DNA of 64,000 bases from JAEUMY01 sp031394355 (GTDB lineage Bacteria > Pseudomonadota > Gammaproteobacteria > Burkholderiales > Usitatibacteraceae), in the NCBI GenBank assembly GCA_031394355.1, contig JANNSU010000056.1:96325-160324 (forward strand), written 5' to 3'. This document shows positions 17,071-25,077 of the stretch, piece after piece (within the stretch, counting starts at the first letter, position 1; each line of letters starts with the position of its first letter). A model generated the notes under the pieces. The model was not told the DNA's origin, searched no databases, and worked only from the letters and a program-made list of their open reading frames with translations. Position numbers and translations under genes: made by a program.

Positions 17071-17484
17071 ATGAGGCGCCCGCGCAAGGCCATGGCAGAC
17101 ATCAACGTCGTGCCCTACATCGACGTGATGCTGGTGCTGCTCATCATCTTCATGGTGTGCGCACCACTGCTGGTGCCCGGTCAGATCGACCTGCCGTCGA
17201 TAGGGCAGAGCGGCAATCCGCCCGTTGCGCCGCTGGAGATTCGCGTGAAGAAGGACGCATCGATCCTGCTGGTTGATCGCCAGTCCGGCGGCAGAGAGGA
17301 GCCCGTGGAGCGTCGCGATCTGGTCAAGCGAGTGCAGGCGCTGCAGAAGGCGCGTCCCGATCTGGCCGTCGTGATCGCTGGCGACAAAGACCTTCGCTAC
17401 GAGGAAGTGCTGCGCGTGATGGATGTGCTGCAGCAGAACAAGGTGAAGCGCGTTGGGCTGCTGGTCAAACCTGCGGAGCGATAG
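17071..17484 (+). CDS. tolR: Tol-Pal subunit TolR
   Basis: ExbD-like inner-membrane protein, 137 residues. The N-terminus is basic (MRRPRKAMADINVVPYIDV), followed by one TM segment (MLVLLIIFMVCAPLLV) with the proton-carrying Asp in PYIDVMLVLLIIF, then the periplasmic domain ending DVLQQNKVKRVGLLVKP. ATG 17071 follows AGAGGA (17058-17063). The frame is open far upstream, through hairpin repeat A, which is non-coding. Confidence 0.95.
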   Translation: MRRPRKAMADINVVPYIDVMLVLLIIFMVCAPLLVPGQIDLPSIGQSGNPPVAPLEIRVKKDASILLVDRQSGGREEPVERRDLVKRVQALQKARPDLAVVIAGDKDLRYEEVLRVMDVLQQNKVKRVGLLVKPAER

Positions 17485-17508
17485 GCCCCGCGCCATGAAG
17501 CTGACCAC

Positions 17509-18300
17509 ATGAATGCGGCGCTGCAGCAGCGCCCTGAGCCAGGAAAGCTTCCCGCCTTCGTATTGGCGATGCTGGTACACGGCGGATTCGCCGCGGTGCT
17601 GGTTTTTGGCGTGAGCTGGCAAACACGTGCGCCCATTCCGCTGACAGCGGAACTCTGGAGCAGCTTACCCAACATCAAGGCTCCCGAGCCCCCTTCACCC
17701 CCACCGCCGGAACCCGAGCCCGAGCTGCCCAAGGTTGAGCCCAAGCCTGAGCCCAAACCCGAACCGGTGAAAGTGGTGCCGCCCCAGCCCACCAAGGCCG
17801 AGATCGAGCTCAAGAAAAAGGTCGAACGAGAGAAAGAAAAAGAGAAGAAGCAGAAGGTGGACAAGGAAGACGCCGAAAAGAAGAAGCGCGAAGCCGACGA
17901 AAAGCAGCGCAAGGAGGAAGACAAGCGCAAGGCCGAGGAGAAGGTAAAAAAAGCACAGGAAGCCAAGGCCAAGGCCGAAGCGGACGCTGCCGCACGGACG
18001 GCGGCGACCCGGCAGCAGAAACTTCTTGATGATTGGTCTAACCAGATTAGCGCCCTCATCCGTTCAAGAGCTAATGTGCCAGATTCGGTGACTGGGAATC
18101 CGGTAATACAAGTGCAAATCAAACTTCTCGTGACGGGCGCGGTGTTCGAGGTGGTGGTGGTCCGTCGCTCGGGGAACCGCGTGTATGATGAATCGATCGA
18201 ACGGGCCGTCGCCGGTATCCGGCAATGGCCCACGCCATCCGACCCGGATGTCTTCCGCAACAACCGTGTACTCACCCTGAACATCAAGCACGACAAATGA
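17509..18300 (+). CDS. tolA: Tol-Pal bridging protein TolA
   Basis: Anchored in the inner membrane and spanning the periplasm to reach TolB/Pal. 263 residues, short for the family. TM about 17-40 with the SHLS-like segment weakly present; a Pro/Glu stretch (55-95, PEPPSPPPPEPEPELPKVEP) as in TonB; a Lys/Glu/Ala-rich long helix (about 100-165); and a C-terminal domain III with IQVQIKLLVTGAVFEVVVVRRSGNRVYDESIERAVAG. The Pro-rich part is more TonB-like than E. coli TolA. Its stop overlaps the tolB ATG. Confidence 0.93.
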   Translation: MNAALQQRPEPGKLPAFVLAMLVHGGFAAVLVFGVSWQTRAPIPLTAELWSSLPNIKAPEPPSPPPPEPEPELPKVEPKPEPKPEPVKVVPPQPTKAEIELKKKVEREKEKEKKQKVDKEDAEKKKREADEKQRKEEDKRKAEEKVKKAQEAKAKAEADAAARTAATRQQKLLDDWSNQISALIRSRANVPDSVTGNPVIQVQIKLLVTGAVFEVVVVRRSGNRVYDESIERAVAGIRQWPTPSDPDVFRNNRVLTLNIKHDK

Positions 18301-19571
18301 AGCGAATATTCACAACTCTCTGGTGCCTGGCCCTGTGTGGGCTGACGACGCTGGCCCATGCCCAGCTCACTATCGACATCACCACCAGCGGCGGCCGCCA
18401 GATTCCCGTGGCCGTGGTGCCTTTTGGCAACGAGGACAGCGTCCAGTCGGTCACGCCGATCATCAGCGCAAACTTGGCCCGCAGCGGCCTGTTCAGGCTC
18501 ATTCCCGCGACTGGCGTGTCGCCACCGCCGACAGAGCCCTCCGAGATCACCTTCGGCGACTGGACGTCGCGCAATGCCGAGGCGCTGGTCATCGGCTCTA
18601 TCCGCCCTGCACCCGGCGGCCAGCTCGATGTCCGATTTCGACTGTTCGATGCGTCTCGTCAGGTGCAGCTTGCGAGTTTTTCATATGTGGTGCAGGCATC
18701 CCAGCTCCGCGCGACGGCACACAAGATTTCCGACGAGATCTACGAGAAGCTCACGGGTGACAAGGGCGTGTTTTCCACCCGCATCGCCTATGTGATCAAG
18801 CGTGGTCAGCGTTATGAGCTGCAGGTGGCGGACGCAGATGGTGCCAACGCGCAGACCGTGCTCGCATCGGGTCAGTCCATCATCTCGCCCAAGTGGGCAC
18901 CGGACGGCAATCGGCTTGCCTATGTCTCCTTCGAGAGCGAAAAAGCGACTGTCGTGGTACAGAATCTCGCAACAGGTGAACGCAGAACGGTTGCCAACTT
19001 CTTCGGCAACAACAGCGCACCGGCCTGGTCGCCGGATGGCAAGACGCTTGCTGTCACGCTGACCAAGGACGGGACGTCGCAGATCTATCTCATCCCCGCC
19101 ACGGGCGGCACGCCGCGTCGCATCACCGAAAGTGCCGCTATCGATACCGAGGCTGACTGGTCGCCGGATGGCAGCTTCATTGCCTTCATTTCCGATCGTT
19201 CGGGTGGTCCGCAAATCTATCGCGTGCCGGTTACAGGCGGTCAGCCGCAGCGCCTGACCTTCGAGGGCAGCTACAACGTCACGCCGAGAGTGAGCCCGGA
19301 CAGCCGGTCGATCGCCTATGTGCAGCGTGAGGATGGCAAATTCCGCATCGCGCTTCTGGATATTGCCAGTGGCCAGAGCACTGTTCTGTCGGATGGATCA
19401 TTGGATGAATCGCCCAGCTTCGCACCGAATGGCCGGGTGATTCTGTATGAGTCGACCGGCGGCGGGCGCGGTGCCCTGGCGGCTGTCTCTGCAGACGGCA
19501 GGATCAAGCAGCGGCTCACCGCATCCAGCGGGGATGTTCGCGATCCCGCCTGGGGACCGTTTGTGAAGTAA
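18297..19571 (+). CDS. tolB: Tol-Pal periplasmic beta-propeller TolB
   Basis: 424 residues with a Sec signal (MKRIFTTLWCLALCGLTTLAHA, cleavage near 22), an N-terminal two-layer domain, and WD40-like repeats each ending in SPDG or APDG (SPKWAPDGNRLAYVS, APAWSPDGKTLAV, EADWSPDGSFIAF, SPSFAPNG). ATG 18297 overlaps the tolA stop (ATGA). Codons 2-6 form a near-copy of the iterated palindrome (18302-18313, one mismatch). Confidence 0.96.
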   Translation: MKRIFTTLWCLALCGLTTLAHAQLTIDITTSGGRQIPVAVVPFGNEDSVQSVTPIISANLARSGLFRLIPATGVSPPPTEPSEITFGDWTSRNAEALVIGSIRPAPGGQLDVRFRLFDASRQVQLASFSYVVQASQLRATAHKISDEIYEKLTGDKGVFSTRIAYVIKRGQRYELQVADADGANAQTVLASGQSIISPKWAPDGNRLAYVSFESEKATVVVQNLATGERRTVANFFGNNSAPAWSPDGKTLAVTLTKDGTSQIYLIPATGGTPRRITESAAIDTEADWSPDGSFIAFISDRSGGPQIYRVPVTGGQPQRLTFEGSYNVTPRVSPDSRSIAYVQREDGKFRIALLDIASGQSTVLSDGSLDESPSFAPNGRVILYESTGGGRGALAAVSADGRIKQRLTASSGDVRDPAWGPFVK

Positions 19572-19654
19572 ACTGTCGTCATAACAAAGAGATGCAGCGT
19601 GCCGCCTGTTTCATTGCAGTCCCTGTGCAACTACACCTACAAAGGAGTGAACGC

Positions 19655-20197
19655 ATGAACAAGAACTTCAGTATCGTTCCGGCCATCGCAGCCGCCATGG
19701 TGCTCGCTGCCTGCAGCAGCACACCGACCACCACGTCCACGCCTGCGCCGGTGACGGACACCACACAGCGGCCGACGCCGCCGACGGCTACGACGCCTGG
19801 GCCCACCACAAGCACGGTCACACCCGCCCGTCCCATGCTGATTGAGCCACTCGCCCAAGGCGTGCTGGCTGGTCGTAGCGTCTATTTCGACTACGACAGC
19901 AATGCGGTCAAGGACGATGCACAAACTCTGGTGCAGGCCCACGCCAAATTCATGATGGAGAATTCAGGGTCGCGAATTGCCCTGGAAGGCAACACGGATG
20001 AGCGCGGTTCACGTGAATACAACCTCTCGCTCGGCCAGCGCCGCGCAGATGCAGTCAAACAAGTCATGACAGTAGTTGGCGTGCAGGCCGCTCGCATCGA
20101 GACCGTGAGTTTTGGCGAGGAAAAGCCGAAATCGCCGGGACATGATGAAGCCGCGTGGAAGCAGAACCGTCGCGCTGATATCGTCTACAAGAAGTAA
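19655..20197 (+). CDS. pal: Peptidoglycan-associated lipoprotein Pal
   Basis: Outer-membrane lipoprotein that holds the envelope to peptidoglycan. 180 residues: signal with lipobox LAAC (Cys at about 21), a Thr/Pro-rich tether (25-70), and an OmpA-like domain with VYFDYDSNAVKDDAQ and EGNTDERGSREYNLSLGQRRADAV, whose Asp and Arg bind meso-DAP. ATG 19655 is preceded by AAAGGAG (19641-19647). Confidence 0.97.
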   Translation: MNKNFSIVPAIAAAMVLAACSSTPTTTSTPAPVTDTTQRPTPPTATTPGPTTSTVTPARPMLIEPLAQGVLAGRSVYFDYDSNAVKDDAQTLVQAHAKFMMENSGSRIALEGNTDERGSREYNLSLGQRRADAVKQVMTVVGVQAARIETVSFGEEKPKSPGHDEAAWKQNRRADIVYKK

Positions 20198-20200
20198 CGG

Positions 20201-21052
20201 ATGCGCAGCACCACGTCCTGTCTGCTGGCCTGTGTTGTGCTGGGGCTCTGTGCCCCGGCGGCACGGGCCGGTTTGTTTGACGACGATGAAGCGCGTCGCC
20301 AGATCGTCGAGCTGCGAAAGCAACTCGCGGACCAGAAGCAGGCAACAGATGACAAGCTTGTCCGTTTGGACGAGTCCATCAAATCGCTGGGCGTCATTCA
20401 GCTTTTGCAGCAGATCGAGGTGCTCAATACCGAGATCGCCAAGTTGCGGGGGCAGATCGAGGTGCTCAATTTCCAGAACGAGCAGCTGCAACGCCGGCAG
20501 CGCGACTTCTATGTGGATCTGGACACGCGGATTCGCCGGATGGAAGGCGGTGGCGCAGCTGAACCTGCTACGCCGGCCGGGTCATCGGCGAGTCCGACGT
20601 CTGGAGCGACTACGAGCCCGGCTGCAGGGCCGGTTGCTGCCGTGACCACGCGTCCAGCACCGACGCCCAATCCGGCTGCCGAGAACAAGGCCTACGATAA
20701 CGCGCAGAACCTGTTCAAGAAGGGCGACTACATCAAGGCGGTCGATGCCTTCAGCAATTTTCTGCAAACCTACTCCGGCAGCACGCTTGCCGCCAATGCG
20801 CAGTACTGGATAGGCATCAGCCACTTCAATCTCAAGGACTACAAGAATGCCCAGGCTGCGCAGGAAAGCCTGATCAAGCTGTATCCGGATTCGAACAAGC
20901 TGCCCGATGCGCTGCTCGCCATCGGCTCCATCCAGATCGAGCAGGCCGACACCGGTTCGGCCCGCAACACGCTCGAAGACATCATCGCCAAGTATCCCGG
21001 CACCGAAGCCGCCGCCAAGGCGCGCACGCGGTTGCAGTCTCTGCGGCGCTAG
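20201..21052 (+). CDS. cpoB: Cell division coordinator CpoB (YbgF)
   Basis: Periplasmic protein linking Tol energy state to PBP1B activity at the septum. 283 residues: Sec signal (1-23, ending ARA), a coiled coil (about 30-115, repeated leucines in QIVELRKQLADQ and LNFQNEQLQRRQ) for trimerisation, an Ala/Pro/Thr linker, and TPR repeats (YDNAQNLFKKGDYIKAVDAFSNFL, AQYWIGISHFNLKDYKNAQAA). Starts 3 bp after pal. Confidence 0.94.
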   Translation: MRSTTSCLLACVVLGLCAPAARAGLFDDDEARRQIVELRKQLADQKQATDDKLVRLDESIKSLGVIQLLQQIEVLNTEIAKLRGQIEVLNFQNEQLQRRQRDFYVDLDTRIRRMEGGGAAEPATPAGSSASPTSGATTSPAAGPVAAVTTRPAPTPNPAAENKAYDNAQNLFKKGDYIKAVDAFSNFLQTYSGSTLAANAQYWIGISHFNLKDYKNAQAAQESLIKLYPDSNKLPDALLAIGSIQIEQADTGSARNTLEDIIAKYPGTEAAAKARTRLQSLRR

Positions 21053-21086
21053 ATCGCTGCCAAACCCGCGCTAGCGAGTATTCGCC

Positions 21087-21830
21087 ATGTTGGTTTCCAA
21101 GATTCCTGCCGCTGTTCTCAGCGTCGCCGAAGGGACGAAGGCCACCTTGTCGGGTGGCACAGCTGATCGCGAAAACAGGAGCCGTCTCGACACGACACTG
21201 CGCATCAACGAGATCTTTCTTTCGCTGCAAGGCGAGACCAGCCGCACTGGCCTGCCCACCGTGTTTGTGCGCCTTACCGGCTGTCCGCTGCGTTGCGGCT
21301 ACTGCGATACTGCCTATGCCTTCCACGAAGGCGATACCCGGCCGATCGATGATGTGATGACCGAGGTGGCGGGCCATGGCACGCCGTATGTCTGCGTCAC
21401 CGGCGGCGAGCCCTTGGCGCAGCGGGGTTGCCTCACGTTGCTGACGCGGCTGGCCGATGCGGGCTATTCGGTGTCTCTGGAGACTTCCGGTGCCTTGGAT
21501 ATCAGCGAGGTGGACGCACGTGTGTCGCGCATCGTCGATATCAAGACGCCCGGCTCGGGCGAGGTAGACAAGAACCGGTGGGAAAACATCGCGCTGCTCA
21601 CGCCCCATGACGAGCTCAAGTTCGTGCTGTGTGCTGAATCAGACTATCAATGGGCGGCAAACGTCCTGCGCGAATATTCGCTGACGGAGAAATGTCCCGT
21701 ACTGTTCTCGCCCAGCTTTGCCGATGTGAAGCCGGCCGAGCTGGCTGCGTGGATATTGCGGGACAAGTTGCCCGTGCGCATGCAGGTGCAACTGCACAAG
21801 ATTCTTTGGGGCGAGGCGCGTGGGCGGTGA
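21087..21830 (+). CDS. queE: 7-carboxy-7-deazaguanine synthase QueE
   Basis: Radical-SAM enzyme of queuosine/7-deazaguanine synthesis. Motif CPLRCGYC is the CX3CX2C iron-sulfur site, with TGGEPLAQ and DIKTPGSGE downstream. 247 residues; the first 35 (before LRINEIFLSLQGE) have no counterpart in the family, so the true start may be later or use a rare codon. The upstream flank contains a one-mismatch palindrome copy at 21074-21085. A perfect copy encodes REYS in NVLREYSLTEKCP. Confidence 0.93.
   Translation: MLVSKIPAAVLSVAEGTKATLSGGTADRENRSRLDTTLRINEIFLSLQGETSRTGLPTVFVRLTGCPLRCGYCDTAYAFHEGDTRPIDDVMTEVAGHGTPYVCVTGGEPLAQRGCLTLLTRLADAGYSVSLETSGALDISEVDARVSRIVDIKTPGSGEVDKNRWENIALLTPHDELKFVLCAESDYQWAANVLREYSLTEKCPVLFSPSFADVKPAELAAWILRDKLPVRMQVQLHKILWGEARGR
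21670..21681. repeat. Iterated palindrome, copy 7 (queE)
   Basis: EYS phase (R-E-Y-S), near the 3' end of queE. Confidence 0.95.
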
Positions 21831-21840
21831 GCAAGGCAAT

Positions 21841-21958
21841 GCAAACACAGATGAACACGGATGAACACAGATGTCTTTGTGTTCGTCCTCAATGCGGACA
21901 CAGAGTTCACGAGTGCTGCGGTCGGAATCCGTGTTCATCTGTGTTCATCTGTGTTTGC
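21841..21958. repeat. Hairpin repeat B between queE and queC
   Basis: Second copy of the element at 16912-17037: arms 21841-21872 and 21927-21958 are inverted and nearly identical to the first copy, with an unrelated loop that has no iterated palindrome. Both copies sit between co-directional genes of one operon-like run. Confidence 0.9.
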
Positions 21959-21975
21959 GGTGAGGGTGAAGTGCA

Positions 21976-22650
21976 ATGAAACGCGCCGTTGTCCTCGTCT
22001 CAGGCGGACTCGATTCCGCCACCACGCTCGCCATTGCCCGTGAGCGCGGCTTCATCTGCCATGCGCTGTCGGTGGACTACGGCCAGCGGCATCGGGCCGA
22101 GCTGGATGCGGCGCGCGTGGTGGCGCTGAAACAGGGTGCCGTCGAGCATCGCGTGGTGCGGGTGGATCTGTCCGGCTGGGGTGGTTCAGCGCTCACTGAT
22201 GCGAATATTCGCGTACCCACCGAAGCGGGCGAGGGCATTCCCGTGACCTATGTGCCGGCGCGGAACACCATCATGCTGTCCATTGCGCTGGGCTGGGCAG
22301 AGGTGCTGAAAGCGGACGCCATCTTCTGTGGCGCCAACGCCGTGGACTATTCCGGCTATCCGGATTGTCGGCCCGAGTATTTCACCGCGTTCCAGCAGCT
22401 GGCTGCAATCGCCACCAAGATCGGCGTCGAAGGACGTGCCATCGCCATCGAGACGCCGATCATCGGACTTTCCAAGGGCCGCATCATTGCCGAAGGGATG
22501 AGGCTGGGCGTTGACTTCGCCGGGACGGTCTCCTGCTATCAGGCCGATGAACAAGGACACGCATGCGGACAGTGCGATGCCTGCCGGTTGCGCAAGGAAG
22601 GCTTTCGCGAAGCCGACGTTCAGGATCCCACGCGCTACGCATTGCGCTGA
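21976..22650 (+). CDS. queC: 7-cyano-7-deazaguanine synthase QueC
   Basis: Converts the QueE product to preQ0 using ammonia and ATP. 224 residues. PP-loop VSGGLDSATTLAIA near residue 8, FCGANAVDYSGYPDCRPE in the middle, and the zinc site CxxxxxxxxCGQCDAC at the C-terminus. Directly after queE in the usual order. A palindrome copy encodes ANIR in TDANIRVPTEAG, a variable stretch. Confidence 0.96.
   Translation: MKRAVVLVSGGLDSATTLAIARERGFICHALSVDYGQRHRAELDAARVVALKQGAVEHRVVRVDLSGWGGSALTDANIRVPTEAGEGIPVTYVPARNTIMLSIALGWAEVLKADAIFCGANAVDYSGYPDCRPEYFTAFQQLAAIATKIGVEGRAIAIETPIIGLSKGRIIAEGMRLGVDFAGTVSCYQADEQGHACGQCDACRLRKEGFREADVQDPTRYALR
22201..22212. repeat. Iterated palindrome, copy 8 (queC)
   Basis: ANIR phase in a loop of QueC. 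Confidence 0.95.
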
Positions 22651-22776
22651 CATCCGCGCGGGCCACGATGCGGGTGCCAGTCTGATGACGCATCATGTTA
22701 GCGGCGGCTAATGAGAGGCTGCATTGCCGCAGCTTGACTACAATGATCACTCGACCCACATCACTTCGCTATCGCC

Positions 22777-23898
22777 TTGGCATCTTCGCTCTCCCTCACC
22801 CAGACTGTTGTCGCTTCAGGATTTCTAGCCGCCTTTGTCGTGGGTGCGATCTCCCAGCGCAGCAATTTCTGTACGCTGGGCGCGCTGTCCGACATCGTCA
22901 ACATGGGCGATTGGGGCCGCATGCGCATGTGGTTGCTGGCCATCGCAATCGCGCTGGTCGGCGCGCAGGCGCTGTACCTCGCCGGACTCATTGATCTTTC
23001 CAAGGCCTTCTATGTGCGCCCAGGTCTGGCATGGCTCTCCTATGCCGTGGGAGGACTGCTCTTTGGTGTGGGCATGACCCTTTCCTCAGGCTGCGGCAGC
23101 AAGACGCTGCTGCGAATGGGGGGCGGCAATTTCAAATCACTCATTGTGTTTGTTTTCCTCGGCATCTCCGCCTACATGACCCTGCGCGGCCTGTTTGGCG
23201 TCTGGCGTATCAATACGCTGGAACTGGCCACCGTGGACTTGGCGGCCCGGGGCGTTGCAACGCAGGATCTGCCCACCCTGCTCGGTGCCGCGTTCGGGCT
23301 CGGCAAGAAGCAGGGCATCGTCATCCTGACCGCCACCATTGCGATCTCCTTGCTGGTATTCATCTTCAAAGACCGCGAATTCCGCCGAAACCTCGATGGC
23401 ATTCTGGCGGGTGTGGCCTGGGGTGTCGCCGTAACGCTGGGTTGGTATGTCACCGGCCATGTCGGGTATGGCGAAAACCCGGACACGCTGGAGACTGTCT
23501 TCTTCGGCACCAACAGCCGTACGCTGGAGTCCATGAGTTTCGTGGCACCGTATGCCTATTCGCTGGAACTGCTCATGTTGTGGAGTGACAAGTCACTCGG
23601 CCTAACCTTCGGCATTGCCACGGTGCTGGGGCTCTTCGCGGGGTCATTGGCATATTCGCTCGTCACCCGAGCCTGGCGCCCGGAGGGCTTCACCCAGGTT
23701 GCAGATCTCCGCAACCACATCATTGGCGCCATCCTGATGGGCTTTGGCGGTGTGGCCGCCATGGGCTGCACGATTGGCCAGGGCATTACCGGTGTGTCGA
23801 CCCTTGCTTTGGGGTCTATCATCGCGCTCGCGGGCATTATCGCGGGGTGCGTCGCCACGCTGAAGTTCCAGTATTGGCAGATGATGCGCGAGGTCTGA
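22777..23898 (+). CDS. YeeE/YedE family sulfur-compound transporter
   Basis: Inner-membrane protein (about nine to ten hydrophobic segments, 373 residues) of the family that includes the thiosulfate importer TsuA. The conserved cysteine motifs that relay thiosulfate are present: SQRSNFCTLGAL near residue 30, SSGCGSKTLLRMG near 105 and GCTIGQGITG near 330. TTG 22777 is the only start that keeps the first TM segment. A sulfur-import role fits the fccAB genes 14 kb upstream, but no sulfurtransferase lies next to it. Confidence 0.82.
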   Translation: MASSLSLTQTVVASGFLAAFVVGAISQRSNFCTLGALSDIVNMGDWGRMRMWLLAIAIALVGAQALYLAGLIDLSKAFYVRPGLAWLSYAVGGLLFGVGMTLSSGCGSKTLLRMGGGNFKSLIVFVFLGISAYMTLRGLFGVWRINTLELATVDLAARGVATQDLPTLLGAAFGLGKKQGIVILTATIAISLLVFIFKDREFRRNLDGILAGVAWGVAVTLGWYVTGHVGYGENPDTLETVFFGTNSRTLESMSFVAPYAYSLELLMLWSDKSLGLTFGIATVLGLFAGSLAYSLVTRAWRPEGFTQVADLRNHIIGAILMGFGGVAAMGCTIGQGITGVSTLALGSIIALAGIIAGCVATLKFQYWQMMREV

Positions 23899-23931
23899 GA
23901 CCCTCGACTCTGACCCTTGGCGCATCCCGGT

Positions 23932-23961
23932 TTGACCCGGAGTTTGCGATTCCGCTATAAT
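23932..23961 (+). promoter_or_regulatory. Promoter of tRNA-Lys
   Basis: TTGACC at 23932-23937 and TATAAT at 23956-23961, spacing 18 bp, 20 bp before the tRNA. Confidence 0.8.
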
Positions 23962-23981
23962 TTCGGGCTTCGCAGTGCTTT

Positions 23982-24057
23982 GGGACGTTAGCTCAGCTGG
24001 TAGAGCAGCGGACTTTTAATCCGTTGGTCACTGGTTCGAATCCAGTACGTCCTACCA
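23982..24057 (+). tRNA. tRNA-Lys (UUU)
   Basis: 76-nt cloverleaf with encoded CCA: acceptor GGGACGT/ACGTCCT, D-arm GCTC..GAGC, anticodon loop CTTTTAA with anticodon TTT at 24015-24017, and T-arm CTGGTTCGAATCCAG. Conserved GGTTCGAATCC present. Follows queC-yedE in a position common for this run. Confidence 0.97.
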
Positions 24058-24062
24058 CATTC

Positions 24063-24094
24063 AAAAGCCAGCCCGATTCATCCGGCTGGCTTTT
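24063..24094. terminator. Terminator after tRNA-Lys
   Basis: AAAAGCCAGCC/GGCTGGCTTTT hairpin flanked by A and T runs; works for the tRNA and possibly for the convergent psd. Confidence 0.88.
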
Positions 24095-24116
24095 GTTCGT
24101 TTGTTGCCCTCGCAGA

Positions 24117-25019
24117 TCAAGTCCTGAGAGGTGCGGTTCGCCGAAGCAGCGCATTGCCCATGCGAATATTCGCACCTGTCACGATGCCGGGCTCCAGCTT
24201 GAACCCCTTCGGCGCAAACACGATGATCGTCGAGCCGTGTTCGAACCAGCCCAATTCCTCGCCCTTGCGAATATTCGCCGAGATGGGGATCTCGTTGGGT
24301 CCCTCGTAGTCCACATTCATCTGAACCGCTGCGCAGTGAAACCGCATGCTGGCCACGAGCACGGCGGCAACAGGCACCAGCGCCAGCATCGCGCCATCGT
24401 CCAGCCGCAAATCCAGCACCGCGCGTTCGTTCTTGCAGAACAGTTTTTCCACCCGCTTCAACGCGATGGGATTTACGTTCCAGGTATCGCCGCTGATGTA
24501 GGTAAGGTGGGTCAAGGTGCCGTGCGCCGGTGCATGGAAGCGGTGATACATGGTGGAAGTCAGTCGCAGCGTCACGAACACGCCATCCCGAAAGCGCCCC
24601 GTGCGCTCGCGGCCCATGGGTGAATCGCCGAACAGATCCGTCAGCGTGTAGGGAAATCCTTTGGCCTGAAACACGTCGATGCCATTGACATCGCCGCAGG
24701 CACCGACAATGCCATCACAGGGCGAGGTGATGACACCAGGATCCATATCGACCGGCCGCAGACCGGGTTTGAGCTCCCGGATGAAGCATTCGCGCAGGCT
24801 TTGGTAGACACGCGGCTCGGCTTCGCCGAGGTCGAGCGGTGCGAATAGTCGCCAGATGGCGGTGGAAAGCCGGGTGAGCAGCGGGCTTTCGATACGGCTG
24901 AACCAGCCCATGAAGCGTGTAGCGCCAATGCGCGGAATGCGGTTGGTCAACAGGAAGTTCAGGTCCTCCTGCAGCAGCAGGCGTTCCCGCCAGCCACGCT
25001 TTATAACAGGGGGTGTCAC
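24117..25019 (-). CDS. psd: Phosphatidylserine decarboxylase proenzyme
   Basis: Membrane-associated pyruvoyl enzyme forming phosphatidylethanolamine. Motifs: SPCDGIVGACGDV, TMYHRFHAPAHGTLTHLTYISG with the active His, and WFEHGSTIIVFAP, where GST is the self-cleavage site that makes the pyruvoyl group. About 300 residues from GTG 25019; TTG 25046 after AAAGGA is an alternative, and the frame is open to 25172 but that would run into the divergent aminotransferase gene. Two perfect palindromes (both ANIR) and one single-mismatch copy (24841-24852) lie inside, the highest density in one gene along with speB and ldcA. Confidence 0.93.
   Translation of the reverse strand: MTPPVIKRGWRERLLLQEDLNFLLTNRIPRIGATRFMGWFSRIESPLLTRLSTAIWRLFAPLDLGEAEPRVYQSLRECFIRELKPGLRPVDMDPGVITSPCDGIVGACGDVNGIDVFQAKGFPYTLTDLFGDSPMGRERTGRFRDGVFVTLRLTSTMYHRFHAPAHGTLTHLTYISGDTWNVNPIALKRVEKLFCKNERAVLDLRLDDGAMLALVPVAAVLVASMRFHCAAVQMNVDYEGPNEIPISANIRKGEELGWFEHGSTIIVFAPKGFKLEPGIVTGANIRMGNALLRRTAPLRT
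24162..24173. repeat. Iterated palindrome, copy 9 (psd 3' end)
   Basis: 14-bp form at 24161-24174; ANIR in TGANIRMGNAL, beyond the catalytic core. Confidence 0.95.
24267..24278. repeat. Iterated palindrome, copy 10 (psd)
   Basis: ANIR in SANIRKGEELGWF, 93 bp from copy 9 and just before the GST cleavage site. Confidence 0.95.
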
Positions 25020-25077
25020 GGGATTGTCAAAGGGCTCTGTTATCAATTTGTCATTCCTTTCTGATGGACACGATGAC

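Noticed and set aside
21650..22043. Small plus-strand frames with NTDEHR and SVFICV peptides
   Set aside because: Translations of the hairpin repeat arms and queE antisense; not proteins.
23650..23663. CATATTCGC in the YeeE/YedE gene as a palindrome copy
   Set aside because: Lacks the GAATATTC core.
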